NCBI RefSeq assembly: GCF_002085925.2
Contig: NZ_CP053562.1
Location: forward strand, 1-64,000
Source: Thioclava electrotropha
GTDB lineage: Bacteria; Pseudomonadota; Alphaproteobacteria; Rhodobacterales; Rhodobacteraceae
DNA: 64,000 nucleotides
Direction of reading: 5' to 3'
The first letter of the stretch is position 1. Every line of letters starts with the position of its first letter. Shown piece after piece: positions 25,533-35,525 of the stretch. The notes below the pieces were generated by a model. It was not told the origin of the DNA. It saw only the letters and a program-made list of their open reading frames with translations, and did no database searches. The position numbers were made by a program, and so were the translations under genes.

Positions 25533-26783
25533 ATGCGTAGTTACATCGGACGGACACTGAAAATGGCGAGCGTTCTGGCGCTCGTCGCAGGGTCGGCACA
25601 GGCGGAGGATGTGGAGGTTCTTCACTGGTGGACTTCGGGCGGCGAAGCAGCCGCGCTCAACGTTCTCAAGGACGATCTGCAGAAAGAAGGCATCGGCTGG
25701 AAGGATATGCCCGTCGCAGGTGGCGGTGGCCAAAGTGCGATGACCGTGCTGCGTGCGCGCGTCACCTCGGGTGATCCGCCGACCGCGGTTCAGATGCTCG
25801 GCTTCGACATCTCGGACTGGGCGCAGCAAGGCGCGCTGGCCGATCTCGACAAGGTCGCGGCCGATGGCAACTGGGATGCCGTGGTGCCTGCGGCGCTGCA
25901 GAAGTTCTCGAAATATGACGGCCACTGGGTCGCGGTTCCGGTGAACGTGCACTCGACCAACTGGGTGTGGTCGAACAAGAAGATGCTCGCCGATCTCGGC
26001 ATCGAAGAGCCGAAGACCTGGGACGAGTTCATCGCTGCGATGCAGAAGGTGAAGGATTCCGGGAAGATCGCACTCGCCGCAGGTGGCCAGCCCTGGCAGG
26101 AAGCCACGATGTTCGATGGCGTCGTGCTGTCGGTCGGTGGCCCCGAGTTCTACAAGAAGGCCTTCGTCGATCTCGATCCCGAAGCGCTTGGCGGTCCGCA
26201 GATGGTCGAATCCTTCAAGCGCATGGAGCAGCTTCACAGCTTCGTCGACCCGAACTTCTCGGGCCGCGACTGGAACCTCGCGACCGCGATGGTCATCAAT
26301 GGCGAAGCCGCCTTCCAGATGATGGGCGACTGGGCCAAGGGTGAATTCCTGCGGGCCGGCAAAGAGGCCGAGGTCGATTTCGGCTGCTTCCGCACCCCGG
26401 GAACCGCAGGCGATGTGACCTTCAACTCCGACCAGTTCGCGATGTTCAAGGTGGGCGAGGATGCGCAGGCCGCGCAGGACGCGATGGCGAAAGCCGTGAT
26501 GTCGCCGTCGTTCCAGATCGCCTTCAACACGGTGAAAGGCTCTGTTCCCTCGCGCACGGACGTGTCGGACGAAGAGTTCGACGCTTGCGGCAAGAAGGCG
26601 ATGGCTCAGCTGAAATCGGCGAGCGAGAACGGCACGCTGCTGGGTTCCATGGCGCATGGACATGCCGACCCGGCTTCGGTGAAGAACGCGATCTACGACG
26701 TGGTGACGGCGAATTTCAACGGCGAATATGACGCCGAGACCGCCGCCAAGGAACTCGTCAAGGCCGTGTCACTGGCTCAGTAA
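25533..26783 (+). CDS. sugar ABC transporter substrate-binding protein
   Basis: A 416-residue periplasmic binding protein of the carbohydrate (CUT1, glucose/mannose-like) family. An AGGGAGG ribosome site precedes the ATG. Residues 1-24 are a signal peptide ending in [21 protein letters not shown] is the typical start of the mature protein; a Trp-rich, acidic binding face is consistent with sugar ligands. It is followed by a hairpin and then two permease genes and an ATPase gene. The substrate is likely a sugar, sugar acid or polyol. Confidence 0.9.
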   Translation: MRSYIGRTLKMASVLALVAGSAQAEDVEVLHWWTSGGEAAALNVLKDDLQKEGIGWKDMPVAGGGGQSAMTVLRARVTSGDPPTAVQMLGFDISDWAQQGALADLDKVAADGNWDAVVPAALQKFSKYDGHWVAVPVNVHSTNWVWSNKKMLADLGIEEPKTWDEFIAAMQKVKDSGKIALAAGGQPWQEATMFDGVVLSVGGPEFYKKAFVDLDPEALGGPQMVESFKRMEQLHSFVDPNFSGRDWNLATAMVINGEAAFQMMGDWAKGEFLRAGKEAEVDFGCFRTPGTAGDVTFNSDQFAMFKVGEDAQAAQDAMAKAVMSPSFQIAFNTVKGSVPSRTDVSDEEFDACGKKAMAQLKSASENGTLLGSMAHGHADPASVKNAIYDVVTANFNGEYDAETAAKELVKAVSLAQ

Positions 26784-26791
26784 CAGGCCCT

Positions 26792-26816
26792 CGGGCCGGT
26801 CGATCTGACCGGCCCG
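26792..26816 (+). terminator. intercistronic hairpin between binding-protein and permease genes
   Basis: A perfect 10-bp stem: CGGGCCGGTC (26792-26801) and GACCGGCCCG (26807-26816) with a 5-base loop and no T-run. Such hairpins commonly stabilise the upstream binding-protein mRNA or attenuate the permease genes. Confidence 0.6.
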
Positions 26817-26856
26817 AACCTCACCCATCCGTCTCATTTCCCCAAAGGAGAGAGCA

Positions 26857-27750
26857 ATGGCCCGTCCGGTCCAGTCAGACTTGCGTACCCGGCTTCAGGA
26901 ATGGATTCCCAAGATCGTCCTCGCGCCCTCTGTCGCGTCCATGTTGATCTTCGTCTACGGCTTCATCGTGTTCACCGGGTACCTGTCGTTCACAAACAGC
27001 CGGATCCTGCCGAGCTTCGACCTTGTCGGCTGGCACAATTACTGGCGGCTTTTCCAATTGCCGACCTGGACGATCGCGGTCCAGAACCTTGCAATCTTCG
27101 CCTCGCTCTACATCGCGATCTGTATCGCGATCGGGCTGACCCTCGCGATCTTTCTGGATCAGAAAATCCGCGGCGAGGGGATGTTGCGCCCGATCTTCCT
27201 CTATCCGATGGCGCTTTCGTTCATCGTGACGGGCACGGCGTGGAAATGGCTTCTCGATCCGGGCATCGGCATCGAACATACCCTGCATCTCTGGGGCTGG
27301 GAGAGTTTCCATTTCGGCTGGATCAAGAGCTCGTCCATGGCGATCTACACGGTGGTGATCGCCGCGGTCTGGCAAAGCTCGGGTTTCGTCATGGCGATGT
27401 TCCTCGCCGGACTGCGCGGCATCGACAACGAAATCCTGAAAGCGGCACAGATGGATGGCGCCTCGAACTGGAACCTCTATCGCCGCATCATCATTCCGCA
27501 GCTTCGGCCTGCCTTCCTGTCGGCCTTCGTTATCCTCGCGCACCTCGCGGTCAAATCCTATGACCTCGTCATCGCGCTGACCGGTGGCGGCCCGGGCCGG
27601 GCAACCGAACTGCCCGCGACCTTCATGTATTCCTACACTTTCACCCGCAACGAGATGGGCGTGGGCGCAGCGTCGGCGGTTATCATGCTGATGACCATCG
27701 CCGCGATCATGATCCCCTATCTCTACGCTGAACTGAAGGAGCCGAAGTAA
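26857..27750 (+). CDS. sugar ABC transporter permease (MalF type)
   Basis: A 297-residue inner-membrane permease with about six membrane helices. The EAA loop that contacts the ATPase is visible as LKAAQMDGASNWNLYRRIIIPQLRP. AAAGGAGAG precedes the ATG. The stop overlaps the start of the second permease gene by one base (TAATG). Part of the CUT1 importer 25533-29752. Confidence 0.93.
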   Translation: MARPVQSDLRTRLQEWIPKIVLAPSVASMLIFVYGFIVFTGYLSFTNSRILPSFDLVGWHNYWRLFQLPTWTIAVQNLAIFASLYIAICIAIGLTLAIFLDQKIRGEGMLRPIFLYPMALSFIVTGTAWKWLLDPGIGIEHTLHLWGWESFHFGWIKSSSMAIYTVVIAAVWQSSGFVMAMFLAGLRGIDNEILKAAQMDGASNWNLYRRIIIPQLRPAFLSAFVILAHLAVKSYDLVIALTGGGPGRATELPATFMYSYTFTRNEMGVGAASAVIMLMTIAAIMIPYLYAELKEPK

Positions 27751-28634
27751 TGTCCGGCGCCGTCGATACCGGGGTCGCGATCCGCACAAATCGCGTGACC
27801 CGCACCTTCATCTATCTCTTCCTGCTGCTGTTCGCGCTGTTCTACCTGCTGCCGCTCGCGGTGATGTTGATCAACTCGGTCAAACCTCTGAGCGAGATCA
27901 CGGGCGGCAACATGATGGCGCTGCCCGATGTCTGGACCTTCGAGCCGTGGCGCGAAGCCTGGTCCTCGGCCCAGATCGGCGTTCAGCCGACCGGCCTGCG
28001 CCCCTACTTCATCAACTCGATCCTGATCGTGGTTCCGGCGGTGGCGATCTCGACCATCATGGGCGCGCTCAACGGCTACGTTCTGACCAAGTGGCGGTTC
28101 CGCGGTGACACGATCCTCTTCGGGATGCTGCTGTTTTCGTGCTTCATTCCGTTCCAGATCGTGCTGATCCCGATGGCGCGGGTGCTTGGGATGATCGGGC
28201 TCGCAGGCTCGGTGCCGGGGCTGATCCTCGTCCACGTCGTCTACGGGCTCGGCTTCACGACGCTTTATTTCCGCAACTACTACTCGGCCTTCCCGACCGA
28301 GCTGGTACGCGCGGCGCAGATCGACGGGGCCGGGTTCTTCCGGATCTTCTACCGCATCCTTCTGCCACTGTCGGGGCCGATCATCGTGGTCACGATCATC
28401 TGGCAGTTCACCAATATCTGGAACGACTTCCTGTTCGGGTCGTCCTTCGCCGGGCAGGCCAGCCAGCCGATGACCGTCGCCTTGAACAACCTCGTTCAAA
28501 GCTCGACCGGCGTGAAGGCCTACAACGTTCACTTCGCGGGTGCGATCCTTGCGGCGCTGCCCACTCTCATCGTCTACATCGTCTCGGGGCGCTTCTTCGT
28601 GCGCGGCCTGATGGCGGGCTCAGTCAAGGGGTAA
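27750..28634 (+). CDS. sugar ABC transporter permease (MalG type)
   Basis: A 294-residue second permease subunit with about six helices. The N-terminal cytoplasmic stretch is followed by FIYLFLLLFALFYLLPLAVML, and the EAA loop reads LVRAAQIDGAGFFRIFYRILLP. It overlaps the first permease gene and immediately precedes the ATPase gene, so import subunits are made in sequence. Confidence 0.93.
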   Translation: MSGAVDTGVAIRTNRVTRTFIYLFLLLFALFYLLPLAVMLINSVKPLSEITGGNMMALPDVWTFEPWREAWSSAQIGVQPTGLRPYFINSILIVVPAVAISTIMGALNGYVLTKWRFRGDTILFGMLLFSCFIPFQIVLIPMARVLGMIGLAGSVPGLILVHVVYGLGFTTLYFRNYYSAFPTELVRAAQIDGAGFFRIFYRILLPLSGPIIVVTIIWQFTNIWNDFLFGSSFAGQASQPMTVALNNLVQSSTGVKAYNVHFAGAILAALPTLIVYIVSGRFFVRGLMAGSVKG

Positions 28635-28639
28635 TGCCA

Positions 28640-29752
28640 ATGGGTCTCCTCGATATTTCAAACGTCACCAAGTCCTACGGCGCGGTCGAAGTGCTGCACA
28701 GCGTCGACATCTCGGTCGATGAAGGTGAATTCCTCGTGCTGGTCGGCCCGTCCGGCTGCGGCAAGTCCACGCTTCTGAGCATGATCGCAGGGTTGGAAGG
28801 GATCACCTCCGGCGAGATTTCGATCAAGGGGCGCACCATGAATGGTGTGCACCCGTCGAAGCGCAACATCGCGATGGTGTTCCAGTCCTACGCGCTCTAC
28901 CCGAACATGACGGTGGGCCAGAACATCACTTTCGGTCTCGAGATGCATGGCACACCCAAGCCCGAACGCGAGGACGCGATGAACCGGGTGGCGGAGATGC
29001 TGCAGATCGACAATCTGCTCGACCGCAAACCGGGGCAGCTTTCAGGTGGTCAGCGTCAGCGCGTCGCGATGGGCCGTGCGCTGGTGCGCGACCCGGATGT
29101 GTTCCTGTTCGACGAGCCGCTGTCGAACCTCGACGCGAAACTGCGCGTCGATATGCGCACCGAGATCAAGAAGCTGCACCAGAGCCTTGGCACCACGATC
29201 GTCTACGTGACCCACGACCAGATCGAGGCGATGACGCTCTCGACCCGGATCGCGGTGATGAACAAGGGCTATGTGCAGCAGCTCGGCACGCCGAAGGAAA
29301 TCTACGACACGCCCTCGAATGTTTTCGTGGCGACCTTCATGGGTAGCCCCGCGATGAACGTGTTCCCGTCGCGGATCGTGGTGAAGGACGGTGCGCCCCA
29401 TGCGGCCGTGACGGGCCATGACGGGGTGGAGCAACTGCTCCGCTTCCCGCAACCCAATCTCGCCGCGTGGGACGGGCGCGAAATCCTTCTCGGGATCCGG
29501 CCGGAGACGATCACCGATCCGGAGGGGGCCGATCGCAATGCCGACCATATCGCGTCGCTGCGCAACCATATCGGCGTCACCGAACCCGCAGGGTCGGACA
29601 CGTTCGTGACGATGACGCTGGGCGGGCGCGACGCCATCGCCCGGATGCGGGCCGATGTGACCGTGCGGGCGGGTGAGGTCTTCGATTTCGCCGTCAACAT
29701 GGACAAGGCGGTGGCCTTCGATCCCAAGACGGAGGAGCGCATCCAGCCATGA
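28640..29752 (+). CDS. sugar ABC transporter ATP-binding protein (MalK/UgpC type)
   Basis: A 370-residue ATPase. ATGs exist at 28634 and 28640; the second has AAGGGG at better spacing. Walker A is GPSGCGKST, the Q-loop is FQSYALYP, the signature is LSGGQRQRVAMGRAL and Walker B is VFLFDEPLSNLD, with the switch His in VTHDQ. The C-terminal TOBE-like regulatory domain (after residue 240) is typical of CUT1 ATPases. It overlaps the first GMC oxidoreductase gene by 4 bases. Confidence 0.94.
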   Translation: MGLLDISNVTKSYGAVEVLHSVDISVDEGEFLVLVGPSGCGKSTLLSMIAGLEGITSGEISIKGRTMNGVHPSKRNIAMVFQSYALYPNMTVGQNITFGLEMHGTPKPEREDAMNRVAEMLQIDNLLDRKPGQLSGGQRQRVAMGRALVRDPDVFLFDEPLSNLDAKLRVDMRTEIKKLHQSLGTTIVYVTHDQIEAMTLSTRIAVMNKGYVQQLGTPKEIYDTPSNVFVATFMGSPAMNVFPSRIVVKDGAPHAAVTGHDGVEQLLRFPQPNLAAWDGREILLGIRPETITDPEGADRNADHIASLRNHIGVTEPAGSDTFVTMTLGGRDAIARMRADVTVRAGEVFDFAVNMDKAVAFDPKTEERIQP

Positions 29753-31248
29753 GCGATGCCGACGTCATCATCATCGGCTCGGGCATGGGCGGTGCCACCA
29801 CGGCGGCGGCACTGGCCCGGACGGGGCGGCGCGTGCTGGTGCTCGAGCGTGGCGAACGCCTGCCCGACACGCCGGACGCGCGCGACCCGGACGCGATCTT
29901 CGCGCGTGGTCATTACCGGCCCGAGGAAACCTGGCTCGATGGCGATGACGTGCCGTTCAACCCCGGCAATTACTACAATGTCGGCGGCAACTCGAAATTC
30001 TACGGCGCCGTTCTGATGCGCTACCGCAAGGCGGATTTCTCGCCTGTCGCGCATCAGGGTGGCACCACGCCGGGCTGGCCGATCGCCTATGACGAGATCG
30101 AGCCGTTCTACCAGAAGGCCGAGGCGCTCTATCAGGTGCGCGGTCAGCTTGGAGAGGACCCGACGGAGCCGCGCCATTCCGGCCTCTACGCCCATGCGCC
30201 GGTCCCGGACGAGCCCGATATCAAGGCGCTGCGGCGGCGGCTGAAATCGGTCGGGCTGCACCCTTCTTCCCTGCCGCTTGGGGTCGATATCGACCGCTGG
30301 CTCGCGCATGGGCGGACGCCTTGGGATGCGTTCCCCGATACCTGCGGCGGCAAGATGGATGCCGAAAGCGTCGGTCTGGCGACGGCGCTGAAATCCCCGA
30401 ATGTGGAGCTGATGACGGGCACGCGGGCGCGGCGTCTGATCGTCGATGCCGAGAACCGCATCAGCGGGGTCGAGATCGAGAAAGACGGGCAGACGCAGAC
30501 GCTGACGGCGTCGGTCGTCGTGCTCTCCGCCGGGGCGGTGCAAAGCGCGGCCCTCTTGCTGGCCTCTGCGACTGAGCGCCATCCGACCGGGCTGGCGAAC
30601 GGCTCCGATCAGGTCGGGCGCAATTTCATGAACCACAATTGCTCGGCCGTTCTGGCGCTGCACCCACTCCGTCGGAACCGGGCGGTCTATCAGAAGACAC
30701 TGGCGATCAACGATTTCTACCTCTCGGGCGGGGCGAGTGGCGCGCCGCTGGGCAATATCCAGCTGCTCGGCAAAATCTCCGGTCCGATCCTCGCCTCGGC
30801 CTCGCCGCTGCCGCGACCGGTGGCGAGCTGGATCGCCAACCGATCGGTCGATCTCTACGCGATGTCCGAAGACCTCCCCAATCCCAAGAGCCGCGTGACG
30901 CTGAAGAACGGCAAGATCCGGCTCGACTGGAAGCGGTCCAACTGGGAGGCACATCTCGAACTCGTCGCCATGCTGCGCAGAAAGCTGCGCGCTGCGGGCT
31001 ACCCGATCGTGCTTGCGCGGCCGTTCGACCGACAGACCCCGTCGCATCAATGCGGGACGGCGCGGATGGGTAACGATCCGGCGTCGAGCGTCGTCGACAC
31101 GTTCTGCCGCAGCCATGATCACCCGAACCTGTTCATCGCCGATGCGTCCGTCTTGCCGACCTCGGCTGCCGTGAACCCCGCCCTTACCGTCGCGGCGCTC
31201 GCCCTGCGCGCAGCCGAGCATATCGCACAGACAGAGCTCGCCGCCTGA
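29749..31248 (+). CDS. GMC family oxidoreductase (first of two)
   Basis: A 499-residue flavoprotein. The FAD-binding fold IIIGSGMGGATTAAALARTG is at the N-terminus. The C-terminal GMC domain has the catalytic His in SHQCGTARMG and the partner Asn in NPALTVAAL. It belongs to the glucose/gluconate-dehydrogenase-like branch of GMC enzymes, which oxidise alcohol groups of sugars or sugar acids. No signal peptide is present and no gluconate-2-dehydrogenase subunit 3 or cytochrome partner is encoded nearby. It starts inside the end of the ATPase gene. Confidence 0.87.
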   Translation: MSDADVIIIGSGMGGATTAAALARTGRRVLVLERGERLPDTPDARDPDAIFARGHYRPEETWLDGDDVPFNPGNYYNVGGNSKFYGAVLMRYRKADFSPVAHQGGTTPGWPIAYDEIEPFYQKAEALYQVRGQLGEDPTEPRHSGLYAHAPVPDEPDIKALRRRLKSVGLHPSSLPLGVDIDRWLAHGRTPWDAFPDTCGGKMDAESVGLATALKSPNVELMTGTRARRLIVDAENRISGVEIEKDGQTQTLTASVVVLSAGAVQSAALLLASATERHPTGLANGSDQVGRNFMNHNCSAVLALHPLRRNRAVYQKTLAINDFYLSGGASGAPLGNIQLLGKISGPILASASPLPRPVASWIANRSVDLYAMSEDLPNPKSRVTLKNGKIRLDWKRSNWEAHLELVAMLRRKLRAAGYPIVLARPFDRQTPSHQCGTARMGNDPASSVVDTFCRSHDHPNLFIADASVLPTSAAVNPALTVAALALRAAEHIAQTELAA

Positions 31249-31290
31249 GCCACCCGGGCTACGGCGAGAGACTTGGCCAAGGAGGCCAGC

Positions 31291-32877
31291 ATGAAGACGA
31301 CTTACGATTTCATCATTATCGGCGGCGGTTCGGCGGGCTCGGTGCTGGCCGGGCGTCTCTCCGAGGATCCGTCGGCGGACGTCCTGCTGCTCGAGGCGGG
31401 CGGCAGCGATCGCCACCCGTTCTATCATCTGCCCGCGGGCTTCGCGAAGATGACCAAGGGCATCGGCAGCTGGGGCTGGGAAACGGTTCCGCAGCGGCAC
31501 ATGCAGAACAAGGTCTTTCGCTACACTCAGGCCAAGGTGATCGGCGGCGGCTCCGCGATCAACGCGCAGGTCTATACCCGCGGCAATGCGCGCGATTACG
31601 ACGAATGGCGTCAGATGGGATGCACCGGCTGGGGCTATGAGGACGTGCTGCCCTATTTCCGCAAGGCCGAGGATAACGCGAGCCTCGAGAACCGGTATCA
31701 CGGCAAGGGCGGTCCGCTCGGCGTGAGCGACCCGCGCGCCCCCCTGCCGGTCTGCGAGGCCTATTTCGAAGCGGCAGCGGAGCTTGGTATCCCGCGCAAT
31801 TACGACGTGAACGGCGAGAAGCAGGACGGCGTCGCCTATTATCAGCTGACCCAGCGCAACGTGCGCCGCTCCTCGGCGGCGATGGCCTATGTCGCGCCGA
31901 ACCGTCACCGCGAGAACCTGACGGTGCAGCTGGGTGCGCAGGTGCGCCGGATCGTGGTCGAGAATGGCCGCGCGATAGGGGTCGAGCTTGTCGATGGCAC
32001 GCGGTTGCGGGCGGAAAGCGAAGTGCTGCTCTGTTCGGGGGCGATCGGCTCGCCGCGGCTCCTGCAGCTGTCGGGGATCGGACCGGCGGACGAGCTGGCC
32101 TCGCTCGGGATCGATGTCGTCTTCGACCAGCCGGAGGTGGGGTCCAATCTGCAGGATCACCTCGACCTTTATTGCATCAGCGAACTGTCGGGCCCCTATA
32201 GCTACGACCGTTATGCGAAACCGCATTGGGCGGCGCTGGCGGGGCTGCAATATCTGTTCGGACGCAAGGGGCCGGTGGCGTCGTCTTTGTTCGAAACCGG
32301 CGGCTTCTGGTATGCCGATCCCGAGTCGCGGTCCCCGGATCTGCAGTTCCATCTCGGGCTCGGGACCGGCATCGAACACGGCGTCGTCTCGATGCCGCAG
32401 GGCGGTATCACGCTCAATTCCTGTTACCTGCGCCCGCGCTCGCGCGGCAGCGTCCGCCTGCAAAGCGACGATCCGGCGAAGGCGCCGTTGATCGATCCGA
32501 ACTATCTGCAGGATCCGCTCGATCGCGAAATGTCGATCCGGGGGCTGAAGCTGACGCAGGAAATCCTGTCGCAATCGCCCTTGCGCAAATATATCCTCGC
32601 CGAGCGCCTTCCCGGGCCCGATGTCCGAACCGATGAGGATTACTTCGATTTCATCTGCACCCATTCGAAAACGTCGCATCACTGCGCGGGGACATGTCGC
32701 ATGGGCGCCGATCCGGGAGCTGTCGTAGACCCGACATTGCGGTTCAACGGGATCGAGGGACTGCGCGTCGTCGATAACTCGATCATGCCGCGCGTGATCT
32801 CGTCCAACACCAACGCCGCGGCGATCATGATCGGCGAGAAAGCCGCCGATATGATCCGCGCGTCACATGGAGGCTGA
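31291..32877 (+). CDS. GMC family oxidoreductase, choline-dehydrogenase-like (second of two)
   Basis: A 528-residue flavoprotein beginning at the ATG at 31291, which has a strong AAGGAGG site. The FAD fold IIIGGGSAGSVLAGRLSEDP and the GMC signatures GGGSAINAQVYTRG and LLCSGAIGSPRLLQLSGIG are clear. Catalytic His is in SHHCAGTCRMG and Asn in NTNAAAIMIGEKAADMI. It resembles BetA-type alcohol dehydrogenases rather than the preceding GMC enzyme, so the two are not a recent duplication. It is 42 bases after the first GMC gene. Confidence 0.9.
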   Translation: MKTTYDFIIIGGGSAGSVLAGRLSEDPSADVLLLEAGGSDRHPFYHLPAGFAKMTKGIGSWGWETVPQRHMQNKVFRYTQAKVIGGGSAINAQVYTRGNARDYDEWRQMGCTGWGYEDVLPYFRKAEDNASLENRYHGKGGPLGVSDPRAPLPVCEAYFEAAAELGIPRNYDVNGEKQDGVAYYQLTQRNVRRSSAAMAYVAPNRHRENLTVQLGAQVRRIVVENGRAIGVELVDGTRLRAESEVLLCSGAIGSPRLLQLSGIGPADELASLGIDVVFDQPEVGSNLQDHLDLYCISELSGPYSYDRYAKPHWAALAGLQYLFGRKGPVASSLFETGGFWYADPESRSPDLQFHLGLGTGIEHGVVSMPQGGITLNSCYLRPRSRGSVRLQSDDPAKAPLIDPNYLQDPLDREMSIRGLKLTQEILSQSPLRKYILAERLPGPDVRTDEDYFDFICTHSKTSHHCAGTCRMGADPGAVVDPTLRFNGIEGLRVVDNSIMPRVISSNTNAAAIMIGEKAADMIRASHGG

Positions 32878-32878
32878 C

Positions 32879-33211
32879 ATGACAGTGCGCCACATCGTTC
32901 TCGTCAAATTTAAACCCGAGCTGAGCGAGGAAGAGATCGCGCCGCTCTGGGAGGAGCTGAACGCGATCGAGGGCAAGGTGGACGGGCTTGGCGCGATCTG
33001 CGCGGGCCGCTCCGAGAGCCCCGAGAAGATCGAGCGCGGCTACATGCACGGCTTCACCGTCGATTTCCGCGACTGGGAGGCGCTCGCCGCCTATCAGGAA
33101 CATCCCGATCACCGGGCGCTCGGTGCGAAGCTCGTGGCCAACGCCCAAGGCGGGATCGACGGCATCCTCGTTTTCGACCTTGAGATCGCGGCACAGCCGC
33201 AGGGGGCGTGA
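32879..33211 (+). CDS. Dabb (stress-responsive A/B barrel) domain protein
   Basis: A 110-residue protein with the dimeric alpha/beta barrel pattern: MTVRHIVLVKFKPELSEEEI at the start, GRSESPEKIERGYMHGFTVDF in the middle, and AYQEHPDHRALG near the end, all typical of Dabb proteins. Some family members are small cyclases or decarboxylases; others have unknown roles. The start is one base after the GMC stop, and its stop is one base before the LacI gene. A role in the same catabolic pathway is inferred from context. Confidence 0.86.
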   Translation: MTVRHIVLVKFKPELSEEEIAPLWEELNAIEGKVDGLGAICAGRSESPEKIERGYMHGFTVDFRDWEALAAYQEHPDHRALGAKLVANAQGGIDGILVFDLEIAAQPQGA

Positions 33212-33212
33212 C

Positions 33213-34238
33213 ATGGCGCCGAGCGACCGCAGACCGACGATCATCGACGTGGCGCGCAAGGCCGGGGTCTCGAAATCGACCGTCAGCCTCGTGATCCAGA
33301 ACAGCCCCTTGGTGAAGCAGAAAACGCGCGAGCAGGTGCAGGCTGCGATGACCGAGATCGGCTATGTCTATAACCGGGCGGCGGCCAATCTGCGCAGCGC
33401 GGGGGCCGGGCTCGTCGGTCTCGTGATCAACGACCTGCGCAACCCATTCTTCACCGAATTCGCGACATCCGTCCAAATGGCGTTGTCGAGCCGCGGCTAT
33501 GCTGCGGTCGTGGCCAATACCGACGAAGACCCCCAGCTGCAGGCGCAGGTGGTCGAGGCGATGATCGAGCACGGCGTCTCCGCGATGATCCTGTCGCCCG
33601 CCTATGGCGACGAGGCGCTGAGCTTCGAGGCGCTTCAGCGGGCGGGCATTCCGGCGATGCAGGTGCTGCGTAAAGTCGAGATGCGGACCGAGCTCTTCCC
33701 CTTCGCCGCGCCGGACTATCCGAACGGGACGCGCATCGCGACAGAGCATCTCCTCGAACAAGGCGCGAAGCGGATCGCTTTCGTTGGCGGTCTGGAAGGC
33801 CGGGCGGTCACGCAGGAACGCATGGCGGGCTATCTGAGTGCGATCGAGAGCGCCGGGCTCGAGCCCCATGTTCTGACCGGCAGCGCGAGCCGCGCCTTCG
33901 GCAGGGAGGCGGCGCACGCGTTGGCAAAGGATCATCCGGAGGTCGATGCCGCGGTCTGCTTCAACGATCAGGTCGCGCTCGGGATGATTTCGGGCTGCGC
34001 CGAGATCGGGCGCAATGTCGGGCGCGATCTGCGCATCGTGGGCTTCGATGACATCGAGGAAGCGGCCCATTCCTGGCCGCCGCTCAGCTCGGTGCGCTGC
34101 GATATTGACGGCTTCGGGAAGCTTGTCGCCGAAACGATCCTGGCCTGGCTCGAGAACGACAAGGTACCGGCGCCGGAAATCCGCACGCCGGTCTCGCTGG
34201 CCATTCGTGGATCGAGTGGCGAGACGCCTGCGGGCTGA
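33213..34238 (+). CDS. LacI family transcriptional regulator
   Basis: A 341-residue repressor-type regulator. The N-terminal helix-turn-helix is PTIIDVARKAGVSKSTVSLVIQ, followed by the hinge AAANLRSAG whose Leu is the residue that normally inserts at a central CpG. The periplasmic-binding-fold effector domain follows (GLVINDLRNPFFTEF, AVCFNDQVALGM, GRDLRIVGFDDIEEA). It is embedded in the operon and is the obvious candidate to bind the twin GGAACGTTCC sites at 21505-21535. Its ligand is presumably the imported sugar or a pathway intermediate. Confidence 0.93.
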   Translation: MAPSDRRPTIIDVARKAGVSKSTVSLVIQNSPLVKQKTREQVQAAMTEIGYVYNRAAANLRSAGAGLVGLVINDLRNPFFTEFATSVQMALSSRGYAAVVANTDEDPQLQAQVVEAMIEHGVSAMILSPAYGDEALSFEALQRAGIPAMQVLRKVEMRTELFPFAAPDYPNGTRIATEHLLEQGAKRIAFVGGLEGRAVTQERMAGYLSAIESAGLEPHVLTGSASRAFGREAAHALAKDHPEVDAAVCFNDQVALGMISGCAEIGRNVGRDLRIVGFDDIEEAAHSWPPLSSVRCDIDGFGKLVAETILAWLENDKVPAPEIRTPVSLAIRGSSGETPAG

Positions 34239-34331
34239 GACGACAGGGAGACGGGAGGCCCGCCCGTTCGGACGAAACAGAGACGAGACCGCGCGGAGAG
34301 ACACCGGCGCGAACAGGAGAGGAGTGTTCTA

Positions 34332-35501
34332 ATGACAGAGATCCGCGTTGCCGTGCTCGGCGCTTCGGGGTGGATGGGCAAAGTCCACACGATGGCCTAC
34401 GAGACTTTTCCGCATTTCTTCGGGACCGAGGGAGGTACGGCGCGCGTCGTCACCCTCGTCGATCGCAATCCCGCGCGGGCGCAGGAGCTTGCCGCCCGGG
34501 TGCCCGGTGCGCGGATCGTTCAGGACTGGCGCGAGGTGATCGCCGATCCCGAGGTTGATCTTGTGGATATCTGCCTGCCCGACAACCTGCATTACGAGGT
34601 CGCGAAAGCCGCGCTCGAAGCGGGCAAGCATGTCTTCTGCGAAAAGCCCCTTGCCGAGTCCGCCGAGGAGGCGCGCGAGCTTGCCGATATCGCGAAGGCG
34701 CGCGGCCTGATCACCCGCGTCGGCCACGGCTTCCCGCGCAACCCCGTCCATGATCTCGCGAAGGAGATCATCGATGCGGGCGAGATCGGCGAGATCACGA
34801 TGTTCAAAGGGTGCCAGCATGTCGACATGTATGGCGACCCGATGGTGCCCTATATGTGGCGCGCCGATGGGTCGCTCGCACCGACCGGGATCGTCGGGGA
34901 TACCGGCAGCCATGTCTTCAGCTTCATGGAATTCCTCGTCGGTCGCGTCACGTCTCTGATCGCCAACAACATCATCGTCACGCCGCGCCGTCCCAAGATC
35001 GAAGGGCTGGGGCTTGGCGAGACGGCAGAGCTGACCGGCAGCGAGGAATGGGCCGATATCACCAATCCCGACGCGAGCCAGATTCTGTGCACGTTCGAGA
35101 ACGGTGCGAACGGGATCGTGGATTTCAGCCGTGTAGCGACCGGGCGCAAATTCATGCAGACCTACGAGATCTACGGCACGAAAGGCAGCCTCGCCTATAC
35201 GTTCGACGAGGTGAACCGGCTGCGCTTCTACACCAATGCCGATCCGATCGGGCGCCGCGGCTACCGCGAGATCGATGTCGGGCCCGAGCATCCGACCTAC
35301 GCGGCCTTCCTGCCGCTACCGAATTTTGCGCTCGGCTATAACGAGACCAAGATCATCGAAGCGGCGGAGGTCATCCGCTCCATCGTCTCCGGCAAGGCGA
35401 TGTGGCCGACCTTCGAGACAGGCCATCACATCACCCAGATCGTCGACGCCTGCATGAGCTCATCCCGGCAACGCGCCTGGGTCGACATTCCGCAAAGCTG
35501 A
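34332..35501 (+). CDS. Gfo/Idh/MocA family oxidoreductase
   Basis: A 389-residue NAD(P)-dependent sugar oxidoreductase. The Rossmann motif GASGWMG is at residues 10-16, the EKP motif at 104-106 (CEKPLA) and the catalytic-type Asp191/His195 in GDTGSHVF. GGAGAGGAG precedes the ATG. The family oxidises or reduces hydroxyl groups of sugars and inositols, often forming 3-keto or lactone products. It lies 93 bases after the LacI gene, the largest gap in the second half of the operon. Confidence 0.88.
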   Translation: MTEIRVAVLGASGWMGKVHTMAYETFPHFFGTEGGTARVVTLVDRNPARAQELAARVPGARIVQDWREVIADPEVDLVDICLPDNLHYEVAKAALEAGKHVFCEKPLAESAEEARELADIAKARGLITRVGHGFPRNPVHDLAKEIIDAGEIGEITMFKGCQHVDMYGDPMVPYMWRADGSLAPTGIVGDTGSHVFSFMEFLVGRVTSLIANNIIVTPRRPKIEGLGLGETAELTGSEEWADITNPDASQILCTFENGANGIVDFSRVATGRKFMQTYEIYGTKGSLAYTFDEVNRLRFYTNADPIGRRGYREIDVGPEHPTYAAFLPLPNFALGYNETKIIEAAEVIRSIVSGKAMWPTFETGHHITQIVDACMSSSRQRAWVDIPQS

Positions 35502-35525
35502 TCGCACCGCAAACGGAGCCAAGAC

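Noticed and set aside
29302..32682. A 1126-residue open frame on the minus strand
   Set aside because: It runs antisense through the ABC ATPase and both GMC genes, which have full motifs. Its translation is Arg/Ala/His-rich with no domain pattern, as expected of a shadow frame in GC-rich DNA.
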